From assembly GCA_013398055.1 (NCBI GenBank), contig VZRS01001713.1, positions 339,448 to 403,447 of the forward strand: a stretch of 64,000 nt of DNA, read 5' to 3'. Position numbers and translations under genes: made by a program. The DNA is from Ifrita kowaldi. Its lineage: Eukaryota; Chordata; Aves; Passeriformes; Cinclosomatidae. Positions 11,601 through 23,240 of this stretch are shown piece by piece. Every line of letters starts with the position of its first letter. Position 1 is the first letter of the stretch. The notes beneath the pieces were generated by a model. That model saw only the letters and a list, made by a program, of their open reading frames with translations. It was not told the DNA's origin and searched no databases.

Positions 11601-14600
11601 AAATTTTACAGAACAGAGTTATCATCATTATGAAGCTACAGAGAATTCCACCAGAACTGCAGGACGGCAGGAAGAACAAAATTCTATTCATGCTCTACGC
11701 AGGAAATTTCTGAAATGTAGTTTGTGCATACTCAATAAATTAACTTGATAGAAAGATGTTATAAACATCACAGATGCAGAAAAAGCCTTGATCAGAGAAT
11801 GCAACTTGTAAGACATCTGAGAATCAAACCACAACCCGAAAATTCTTGGAAGCCGGTATTTGTATGTTCCCTTGCTTGTGGAATTACTTGCTGCTTTTTT
11901 TCTTTTTTTTTCTGCCTCTCTTTCATAATTTACATATTTGCTGCAATCTTGTTACGATATAATTTGATCCTGTGAAGCCTTATGGGTTTCATTGTGTGAG
12001 AAGACATGGTACAAATTCAAATTCTGCTGCATTTGTATGAACAGATTCCTGCTCAAATGTCCCTGAGGCAAAGCACGCATTTTCATTAGAAGAAACACCG
12101 GGACTGCATGCTAACGTTGCCTTGCAAAGTTTCTTCCACACAATCAGTGCTGCAAAGCCTGGCTCAGCAAAGTATTCCTACTTTACACTCCTCACTCTTT
12201 CAAAGACTAAATAAAGGCAATTATCTCCAAAATCAGAGTAAAAGAAGACACACAAAAAGTTTACAGACCAGAAACAGCTCTCAAGTTGCATAGAAAAAAA
12301 AAAAGACACCAAAACCAGGCATGTTTAAAATGTGGCTCTAAAAGAAACACAGCTTATTGTTAGTCCAAGTGTGGGAAAGGAAGATATGAACTAAATAAAA
12401 AAATATAGGTCATCTCCAGTTTCTCTAAAGGAAGATGAAATGAATTGACCTCTACTATCTCATCTAGAATCAGTTTTTCCCCTGTACAAAAACCACTGCT
12501 TCTGAACTGAGTTGTCACTTGAGTCACAGCTTTACAGTCCTGTTAGATCCAGTAGCTTATTATTACAATAATAAAGCTCAACAGAGTAGTGTCAAAAAGT
12601 GGTAAGAAAAAAAACCCCAAACAATCTGAACTTCAGCAGCACTCTGCCTACATTTCTCAGAGTAACTGAGTGCAAACTGCTCTGAAATCAGTGATTCGGT
12701 GCATCTCAGAATAAGGCCTTTACTTCAACCTCAGTCCTTGGGAGTACAAAGATTGAGAATACAAGTTACTGAATCAAGCATCCAAAACAATTAATGAGAA
12801 GCACTTCCAAGCCATCCAAGAGAACATACTTCCTGCTACATGTTTAAACAGGGGGGAAGATTAGAAATCCATCATTACACCACTGTGCCATCCTGTAGTC
12901 ACACTTCATATTTATTGAAATGTCCGTGTCTAAAGTTTGTCTTTTCCCCTCTAAAATTGTTGTCCAGTGGTCTCTTTGGTATTGCCTCTAAATAAAGTAT
13001 ACATTTGGATTAGCTTTCTTTCCAATATCTACACAGTGTTAATAAAGCATTCATCTCCAGATACACAGTATATTCCAATACGGAAGCACTATTAAACCAC
13101 ACTACCAGAAAAGTCACGAATTTTTACTGTCAACTTTTAAACAGAAAATTAAGAGAATACTCTTGGGACAAATGAATACTACAGTTCAGTACTACTAGTG
13201 GGAAATACATTGATTTTTTTAATAGATAAAGAAGAAACCATACTACTTCTGCTAATTCAAGTAAGAGTGTTTACATGAGTAATGAGAAAGTCCAGATTTC
13301 ATGAGCTGGAATAAAACACTGCAGGGCTATAAATCTTCATGCTCCATTATATAAAATACATCTAAATTCTGGGGATTAGGAAGATATAACTCTCCATTGC
13401 AAGATTCTTTGATTTCCCTGCAATGTTTCTCTAAAGTATTAGTTTCAAGACACATCTCAAACTCAGAGATAATTATGAAGAAAGGGAGATGCTTACTGAG
13501 TTTACCTTCTTGCAGTCCAAAAAATCTTTGACAAACATTTTTCATAATACCCAGCATGTTCTGGCTTTTCTGTACCACAAATGAACTGCAACAATGGCAA
13601 TACCAAGGACTACTCCAAATCAAGGAATCCAGTGTTGAATTAGTTTCTTTTTACGATCATTTGTTTATATGAGAATTTGCTTGGCAGAACTTTAAACAGC
13701 GGTTGTTCTTCCATATAAAGTGCATTATTAATATATGCAAACAGATCTTCTCTTCCATTTACTTTAACAGTGTAAGACCTCAAGCAAAGTTAAAACTAGA
13801 CAATAAAGCAGTCTCAAGTTTCAAATAGTAACTTGGGATAAAATGCTGAACCTACTGACTTCAGTGGGACTGGGATTTCAGTCAGAATGTGTGATGGAGC
13901 CTATTGGAATGGTAACTGTGACAATGTGACTAAGCCCACTACAGCTAAGCAGGAGAGAAGTAAAAGAATCCGTGGGGCTTGGATGAAAAATTATGAAATT
14001 ATCATCTAATATGCTCAGGTGGCGGAAGAAGCCTTGGAAACTTTGTTTCCCACAAAATCAGTTTAATAGAAGAAGTCAGAGGTAACAGGGTTCTCCTCTC
14101 ACACCACTCCACCAACAGAGACAGAATAGAAGAAAAGGAATATTGTCTACTTGCAAGGAGCAATCCACACTGTAGAATACCAATATTCTGAAAATCTGGA
14201 GTATTGTCCTGACCCTGTCCTTCCTCCAAGATGTGACTCTTACTTAAACCAGTTATTGCACAGATATCAATGGAATAATCTATGTCAATTTCTTGATTGC
14301 TGCGTCCTCCTCACTGTTCAGGCAGATATTGGAAAAGTACCATTGGCTGGAATATCCTCACACTATGTATACCTGACATGCCTGCTGCAATTATGTAGAT
14401 CAATTTTACTGAAACAATTCCGGCCTACACTGAAATCAATGTGGACATATTATAGCATGAGAGCAAATGTCTCAAAAATGTAGTGATCCTACGTTAGAGG
14501 AATCATGGGATCGATATTTATTACTGCAGGGGATGTAGCGTGCTGTATTCCTGAAGAATTTGATATATACAAAAGTATCTCTGTGGGAGTTTACCCTGCT

Positions 14601-17600
14601 GAGCCAAACTGAAAACCCTTACAATTCTCCCAATATGCAGGCCTTTGGGATCTGCCTCCTTTCAGAAAATTTAATCTTCTGTAGCTGATTACATATTTAG
14701 CTGTTCTAGGGATGTATTTTCTAGGCTTTGGGAAAACACAGTTTGCACTAACTAAACACTGCATGAGAACTCTCATGTACAGCCATTCCCACTTTGCAGG
14801 TTTTTTGCCACAGGGATGAGATTTCATAAACATTGCTCTGTATGCAAATAAAACAATCAAGTAAAATAATATGGAAAATGTATTACATGAAAAATAATTA
14901 GATGTCACAAGAAAAGGAGCACTCTCTAAGCCAACCTGACATATTTCTTATAAAGATCCACTTGGTAATAGTAGATTACTTTTTTCCATATTGAGTCTCA
15001 AAACTGAATACAGATAACAAATTTAATATACTGCTTATGTCTTAGTTCAAGTGAGGTTACTTTGACTTGCCATGCTACCCACAGAACTGGTTAACAGTTC
15101 CAGACGTGTTAGCGACAATCTGTTACAGTGGGTGCCAGGATGGAAAATGGAAAGGAGTGACCAACCCAAATAAACAAACAATTCAATTCAAGAACAATTT
15201 TGAGCTCACCAGGGAGCTCAAAATCTATTCCAAATGCTGGTTTAACTGCCTGTTGTATAAATACTTTAATAAATTTTTTTCCAAAACTATGCTCTGCAAG
15301 CCCATGGCAACATAGGCTGCGTAACAATTTTACGGAACACTAAAAATGCAACTTTGTAATGTTTAGTCCTACAAGTTTGATGATGAGCAGTGACCCGCAA
15401 GAAATTTTCAGTGTTAACCATTTTTCAATATCCAAACACTACAGAACCATGAGAACTCTGCAAATTCAAAGTTAAGAGAAATCTTCTCTAAATAGCGTAA
15501 TGTACAAATTATAGAAATTGGAAGTTTAAAATTCCAATTTCTATCACTTGGTGCTTACAGTTTGCCCTTGAAAAAAATTATATTATCTTGTTCTTCTCTC
15601 TGAGATCCTTTCTTACTGTCGACTTATTGTTGCTAATAAGCAGGATGAATTAACTTAGGCTGAAGTCTTGACTGCTTCCACTCCTTCAGATTTTAATGTC
15701 TTCCAGGCCTAAAAGTGGCCTTAAGTATTACTGCCCTATAACAAAAGTTCCAATGTGAACATACTCTGAATTGTTCAGGTAGTTCTTGATGATAAAGTGA
15801 TGCAAATGTGACAGTTTTAGGGCATGTGATCACAGAAAACAGCAAAAAATTAACATGGGAAAACCAATTCAAAATTGTATCAAAATGAGTTTTCCATTTT
15901 TAGAAAAGATTTTCTATCAATTTTCCACAACTTTTCCCTCAAAGCCTCTTCAGAATCATAATCAATAAAAAGATGAATGCTTCTGTTTCACATCAAGGAA
16001 GCAAAAGGTTTTATGTAGCTTTTACACTAAGAGTAATAAGCAACACTTTAAACTTTTAGATACACATAGTATAGAAGATTTTGATGTCTAATTTGCAGTG
16101 GGTTCATTTCAGAGCTGTCAAACTACAGATATAAAGAGATACAGCCAAAGTAATTTTAATCTAGATTCAACATTTGTAATCCCGCTACACACACAAAAAG
16201 CTCAGCCTAGAGATCCCAAACTTTGCTCAGCAGCACAGCAAACATCATGACATGCAACTGCAATTCGTGGTTACAGGTACCAAAATGAATTAATTCAGAC
16301 CTGGATCAAGTGTAGCTTTGGCAGTCATGACTTGTATTATGAATTTTAAGAAAGGAACAAAGGTCCAGAACACAAAGCCTCTTCTGGACTCCAATTTAAA
16401 AATTTATCCTTTAAGAAGAATCTAACACAAACTAGCTTCCTGCCCCAAAACTGCATTCTGACAAGAAAAAGAAAGCAAGCCCAAACCTAAACCATTAGTT
16501 TTTATCCATGGAGTTGCAGGAGTGCTGCATTGGAAATGTCACTGCTTAGAAAAAGTTTTTTCAAGTCAGACTTGAGGTGTATTAACAAAGCAATGTGTGG
16601 AATTTCACAATTTGGGATTTTACAGCTCTTTCTGTATTGTTCATGATCCAGAATAGATAGAGAATTTATGTTTTAGGACAATCAGTGTGACACCTTTCAG
16701 AACTATTAGTTTAAAAAAAAACCCAAAGGGATTTAGAAGATGAAGGATTTGCTATAAACAAGTAAGTAAATCAACTTAATTTTATAATAACATCATGGAA
16801 CAGATTAAAGCCTAAAAAGATAAATATAGACAGAAGATAAATGTCATCAATTTGTGAAAAAGGGAAAGAATCCATCTGAAGAAGATAATCAGAAGCTACT
16901 CTCTAATGGGAAGATGCAATCATGGAAACAGACCTCCAGGTGACTGTGATCACCAAGTAAGTGATGTATTTGCTATTGAAACATGACATCAAGAAAGAGA
17001 AGTGCAGTTTGGGATTAATACATGGAGATATTAAGTGTCACAAGGTAAGGATGTAATATGTGACTGTAGTGTGATTATATGAGAAATAATTGCATTCAGA
17101 CTGCACAGCTGTGATTTAAAACATTCAGTTTTGGTAGCATAAAGTTTAGGGAGTGAACAAGCCCATTTCTTGAGAGGTCCTTCAATAGTAAAAGTAACTG
17201 TTTAAGAAATTGTACCGGAAAAAATTAATGCTATAAAAAGAGAGTAGTTTAAAACTCTCCACGTAAAATTAACACATTCCTGACCAGCTCTGTTTTGTGC
17301 ATGTATGAGCAGACTCTTCTTGTAATAGTGATTGAAAGGATCTAAAAAGCAGAGCAGCTACCCTGAGTCAGACCTTTCTGTCACCCATGAGGATGCATAG
17401 CAGGCACCTAGGGAAGGGTGTAAGGACAGTACAAGGATACAACAACACTGCCCTGGTAGAGTGCCCAAGCCTTCACCAAACAGAGGTGAAAATCAGTACA
17501 TTTTGGGTAAATGATGGGTATTCCTCCATGAATTCATCTTTTGGGCCTATGTAATTATGTTTTTACTCTAGCAAAGCTCACACTGAATTGGAAATAACTG

Positions 17601-20370
17601 CTGGTTTACCATGCTAAACTGTGTTCTTGGAAGTAAGTGGAAGCTTTGCCTGAGTAAGCAGGATAAGGACCAGAAAATTAAAAGGTGAGTCAATGTCTTT
17701 TTTCAGATATTGTCAGAGTGTCTTTCAGAGCTGAATTAACCATTTGACTCAATTTTTTTTTTCTGAATTATGTGAAAGCAACTTCCAGCCAAAACCACAG
17801 GAGTGCTCACATGCACCTGGGAATGCTGGCTCAGAAAACAGGACCAAGCTCATGATAATGATCCCCTGCTGCATAAATGATCGATGTGTATTGATGTATA
17901 AACACTCTATAAATTAACTGAAACAATCAGGTTCAGTGTTCCTGCCCACAACTGGAATAGCAGCTGTAGCACTGACTAGGAGTCTGAGGTGACTAGTGGG
18001 AAATTTTTTGCTGTAGTTCTTTCTTTGTCACCTCCTGTACATTTCTTCTTCTATGTCTAAATACTTCGTAGTTGGAAATATTTTCATGTGGTTGTAAGTA
18101 AATGTAAGTATGGCCTAATGTCTGGCAAAATCAAAGTATACTTGGATTAGAATAAGCACATGACATTTATAAAACAGGATTAGGAATCATATTGGTGGTA
18201 AGAGAAAAACAAAATGCTAAACCAGTGTCAGACACAGAGCTGCATTTCTTGTATTTGTAAGAAATCCAAGGAAAAGTATTGCTGGGTTCATTCAGAGGCT
18301 AGCTTCTATATTGTACACATTTTGGAATCCTGTAGTGAAATCTCTCTTTGGGAATTGCACTACTCTTCTGTCCAGCACTCAAAGTTTATTAAAGTTTTGT
18401 GGGAAAAAAGCTGTTTGGCAGCATCCCAGTCCATAAGGGTCTGAGAATGATGTGCCAGAAAGACTCGGGAGGCCTAAAAAGCCACTTTAAAATATGGAAA
18501 AGCTGCTTTTTTTTTTGTCCAGGGGCCCAGTTCAGGGGGTTTCAGTCTGTTTCATGGATTCTTCTAGGCTGCAGCACAGAAAAAAGAGCCTCTAATATTA
18601 TCATGTTTAGACAAAAATGCTGGTTTAGAATGAAAATATTTGGGCTTATGGTTTTTCCTGATTATTGAAAAACTGAGGTTTTTTCCACTAATAGTTAACA
18701 ATCTATCTGTAGATATGTAGAAATGTATTTAGTGTGAAGTCTACCTTTCAGTCACATCACTGTTTATATGTTGGCAGGGATTAAAGTCCATTTTCATCTC
18801 CAACTCTTTGTGTTTCTTTATACCAACATTTCTCAACAAGTGAAAACTTTGTGCCACAATTTTGTGCCACGATGACTGCCCAGTCATAGACACAAGCTGT
18901 TACAAATGTTTGCTAAACATATCCTTGCAAGGATAAAAGCACAATCGTGCATGTATTCTGGAAAGAAAAGCCTATTTATTTTTCTTTTCCTCCTTTTTAG
19001 CTGGCTTTTCAGTCACTTAACAGACCACATCTCAGAGCATTTGAGTTTAAATCACTATAAAATTGCTTTTTAATTAAGTTGTTTTAAAGTGTTGAGGCAG
19101 GCATTGACTTGGTGGGAACAGCAGTTTAGAGAAATCAGAGCAGAAATGCAGGAGTTTTAGGTAATGGGTACTATACAGGAAACTTCTCCAAAAATCTTCT
19201 TCCATTAATACTTGGAGCAATTCTAATTTAATGAACATCACAAGGACTTTTGCCTTTGACTTTTGCCTTCTTTGGAGAAGAAGGTCAGGCTCAGACTATG
19301 TTTCTTGTCTGTTAATTTTAAGGACCGACCGACCACAAGCCTGGAGAGAAACAGAGAAACAAGGCAAGAGAGAAAGGGAGGAAGAGTCTGTTCCTTCTAT
19401 ATTTGACAGATCCTTATGGCTAAACCTGGGACAGATCTGGAAGAAGACAAAGCACTGCACAGCCAAGTACCACACCATCTGATTTTCATCTTCCTGGCCT
19501 GCATAATTGAATCCAGAGTTTAGGGTATTTATACAGAGCATGGAGGACATTTTTTGCATTTGGTGCACCCACAAAGTCATCAAGTGGTACAGAGAGCAGG
19601 CACTCACTGAAGAGCACTAGGTTCTAGTCCCAGCTCCTACAACTATTTTTGTACTTCTCCAGAACTGAGTACTTCTCTATTTTCTGTAAAATTTCACAAA
19701 ATTCCTCTTTTTCACCAATGTGCCATAACTGCAAGACTTAAACGCTGACAGTGAATAGTGAGTATTTTCTTTGGAAAGTGGAATTGAAGAGAAGAGACTC
19801 ATTCCTATGTTCTAAAACATCTTCTGCCTGCTGACTAAAGCATGGTCCAAAGGAGGGGTTGGATCCTTTGAGACAGACAAGGGAATTGAACCTGGACCTC
19901 ATCCATATTTCTGTCTGTACTTAGCACTCAGCTCCAGTCTGAAGGGAAACATTTTTCCACTCTGGGGCCAGCATTTTCAGAGCTCACCTACTGGATTGAA
20001 CCCTCCAGGGAGACATGCAGAGGAATGCCTCATTTCTGGACACCTACTGGGCATCTACTGGGCATTAGCCTGAGTTAATTACAAGGCCGCTCAGTTCTAT
20101 TAGGACTTAAGTACCTTTGAGAGCATGAATGAGCACTGCTGGAGTACATAATGCACCTCATAATAAAAAATGCCTGAGCTTCCACTCAACCTTGTGAACC
20201 TCCAGGGTTTCATGGAAGATGTGTAAACACTTTTAGGACTGCAATTTTGACCCAGGGCATCTAAATTCCACCTGACTTGAGCATCAGTTGTTTATGGGCC
20301 TCATCCCAGATTAGACTCCACAGCTCAGAAATAATCATAATATCTGCATAATGCTGATTTTCAGAATGAT
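8691..20370. other. Intergenic DNA, no gene supported
   Basis: This AT-rich stretch lies between EDNRA and TMEM184C. Open frames are short (about 110 codons at most), with no recognisable domain or coding-exon pattern. I saw no RNA gene and no full-length transposon. It may hold cis-regulatory elements of EDNRA, which cannot be told from one genome. Confidence 0.6.
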
Positions 20371-20374
20371 TTAT

Positions 20375-20530
20375 AAATATTGAGTAATTAATCTTCATAT
20401 TGCCCCTGAGCAAATATCTCCATTTTACAAATACAAAAAAATGTGATAAATTGCCATAGGCTACAACAGAGTCAGTACCAGAATGAGAATGGAGGAATTC
20501 CTGGCTCTCAGACTAGAACTTAGTTCATGG
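20375..20530 (+). repeat. MIR-like ancient SINE relic
   Basis: In order, the sequence shows TTAATCTTCAT, CTCCATTTTACAAAT, an AAATTGCC..AGGCTACA segment, then CAGAGTCAG and a final CCTGGCTCTCAGACTAGA. The order and spacing resemble the core and 3' part of MIR/CORE-SINEs (CCCCATTTTACAGAT, CAAGGTCACACAG, then CAGAGCC). It is strongly diverged. The family assignment is from memory of the consensus and is tentative. Confidence 0.5.
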
Positions 20531-22825
20531 CTCTCAGGAGGAGAAAAACTCCTACACTTCAAATGGAAGAGTTGTGATGTTGACACGTTTTAATTGACCA
20601 AGGCCTTTTTCTTTTAAAGTGGTTTATGTTGTAGACTGTAGATTTTTCAAAGTATACACAAAACTTTGTAGCACTACATCTCATTTCTGGTAGACTGGTA
20701 TTGGCAACACTGATGGGTAAAGAACTGAGAAAACATGACCAAAACTGACCTTCAGTAAAACTCAGCTTTTGTCTGGTGTTAGAAAGGAATGACTGGAGAG
20801 ACTATATTGAATATTATACCAGACTGATGCATTAATTAGACAATCGGTCAAATTGAAAAAAAGGCTTATTAGATCACTCAATCACTACCACTGGCAGCAC
20901 TGTCTGTACTACACTGACATTGAAGTATTTTAGGAATCTTTAACATTTTACACTCCTGCTATGTTTTTTAAGATGGAAAATCCAGGAGAAAAAAAATAGG
21001 AGGATTCTTTCTCCCTTTGTTGCTGAAGGAATTCAAGAATTCTGGGTACCTGCAAGAGCTGTTGCTGGTGTGAAAGGACTGCCAGCTATTAAGGCCTTCA
21101 TATCACATCCTGGGTTTAACAGAGCAGTTTGTATAGACCCTTCCCTAAGTTCTCTTGCACATCTTACAATCTACTTTCTACATACACAACTTAAGAGTAT
21201 GTTTGCCACTATGAAGTTGCAAGTGCTGGAAAACTCCTACATAGGAAACCATTTCCAGGCTGAAGTATCAAAACTGGTAAAACACGTCAGTATTACAGAA
21301 ATGACAAACCACAAGCTTTAGCAATGATGCGTCAAATATTTCCATCATATCAATTTTCAGAACTCCTACATCTTGATAAACAAATGTTGTTTTACATCCA
21401 GGAATGCACTGTATCAGTTTAAATCCACAAATCTTAGTTGAACACTGTTTGATACATGTTTACATTCACAACAGGCAAAAAGACCAAAAATACAAGGAAT
21501 TCATTATAGAACGTATTTCATTTTTTTGTGTATGTAAAGGTGTTACATATATTGCCCATGTGATATATACAGGAGGTCTTAGCACAGAGACCACACCTTC
21601 CAAAAAAACTGTCCAGCTGCAGGAGTTCTAATGTTAGCTATTGAGTAAGTTGAATATGATCATGGCTGTGACGCTCCTTCAGGAAACTCTCACTTCAAGT
21701 ATGCCTGCTAAGGATAGTTGCATGATAAGAAAATTTGCCTATCATTCAACCAGTTACAAAACCCTCTGTTTTGTACTTCTTCTCTGAGATCTCCAAATGA
21801 GAATAGAATGGGGATTATGTTCACATCACACTTAAGAATTTTGACATTTCAGTTTCTTAAATACCGGGGCTTCAATTTTAGGCCGACAGCACATCCTAGT
21901 GGGTACTCACACTAGTCCATGGCTTTTAAACTATACTTCAGTCACAGCTGCATAAATACTCTTGTGGCATCCTTCAGTGCATGCACTTTTCTTCTTCCCC
22001 TACATGGAAAAACAAAAAAAAATGAAATTAGGAACTTGGAAGCATGTGCCAATTAATAAAACTGAGATAATTCAGGAACACAGAAGACTTTACAATTGAT
22101 TTCATAAATCTTTGAAGAAAAAAGGTGCTTCTGAATATGCATAATTTTAACCGATTTTAGGCAGAACATACAACAAACAGTAGTGAAGTTTGTTCTTTTG
22201 TTTTCATTTGCCAATAGGAAAAAACAACTTCAGTTTCATCTGGGCAGCTTTACCTGGGAAATGTGAGCTTAGTAATATAAGCATGTTACTAAGTACTTTG
22301 CTAATCAATAAAAATATATATTTACTCATCAAAAATGCATCCAGTACAGAATTTTAATGTGTGGGTTTGCCAGTCAAGCATGCAGAACAATCAGAGAGGT
22401 GTCTGTTGAGGCAGACAAAAATCAAGAGAAAATGGAAAGAAAATGCTGCTTCACTCTGCCACATTTTATAATAGCCCCATTTAGAGATTTTTAAATGGCT
22501 TCATTTGGGGAGGGTTGTGAAGTATGGGATACCCACATGGAAAATCTTCAAGGTATGTTCTCCCAGGTAAGTTCACAATTTTGTTTGGCTGCAAAACTGT
22601 TCAGCATCTTTCTCACTCTCTGGTATTGTCATATTCATAACTTCCATAGGAAAGATGAGGTGACATGTGTGTCTCTTAAAGAAGCAGGCCTGTCAATTGA
22701 GTGCTGTATCCTTTACAGGCTCCATAAGCTGAATTTTTGGTGAAAGGAGGGCTGGGGGGACATCTTAAGAGGAGCACCTAAGAACTCCATGATTTAGTAG
22801 TCTTGAGAACCAGAGGCTGACCCCC
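20531..22825. other. Intergenic DNA, no gene supported
   Basis: AT-rich sequence with only short chance open frames. I see no repeat family, RNA gene or coding exon here. Confidence 0.55.
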
Positions 22826-23160
22826 TCATTCTCTAAAGCTTCCTGAGAAGGGGAAGTAGAAAGGGAGGTGCTGATTTATTCTCCCTGGTATCCAGTGATA
22901 GGACAGCTGGGAATGGTTCAAAGCTGCATCAAGGCAGGTTTAGAGTGGACATCAGGAAGCATTTCTTTACCAAGAGAGGAGTGAAACACTGGCACAGGAT
23001 TCCTGGTGAGTTGGTCAATGCCCCAGGCCTGTCAGTGTTTCAGAGGTGTCTGGACAAGGCCTTTAATAACATACTTTAACTTTTGGCCAGTCCTGAAGTT
23101 GTCAGGGAGATGATTGTTGTAGGTCCCTTCCACCTGAAATAATCTATCCTATTCTATTCT
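22826..23160 (+). mobile_element. CR1 LINE fragment, 3' end, sense orientation
   Basis: A 5'-truncated CR1 retrotransposon tail. Diagnostic segments are GGTATCCAGTGATAGGAC, a TTTAGAGTGGACATCAGGAAG piece, CATTTCTTTACC, AACACTGGCACAGG, and the terminal AGGTCCCTTCCACCTGAAAT. These correspond to the CR1 ORF2 C-terminus and 3'UTR. It ends directly in an ATTCT microsatellite, as in avian CR1 families. Stops and indels show it is inactive. Confidence 0.9.
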
Positions 23161-23240
23161 ATTCTATTCTATTCTATTCTATTCTATTCTATTCCATTCC
23201 ATTCCATTCCATTCCATTCTAATCAATTCTATCAATTGCC
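23145..23240 (+). repeat. ATTCT/ATTCC pentanucleotide microsatellite at the CR1 3' end
   Basis: About ten ATTCT units are followed by about five ATTCC units and a degenerate end. The array grows out of the short 3' terminal repeat of the CR1 copy just upstream. Two internal blocks of different units suggest a point change that spread by slippage. Confidence 0.92.

Noticed and set aside
13850..13900. CTGACTTCAGTGGGACTGGG-type motif, with a similar GGAAGCTTTGCCTGAGTAAG near 17640
   Set aside because: Both recall phrases seen in old amniote repeats, but each is too short and isolated to assign to a family.
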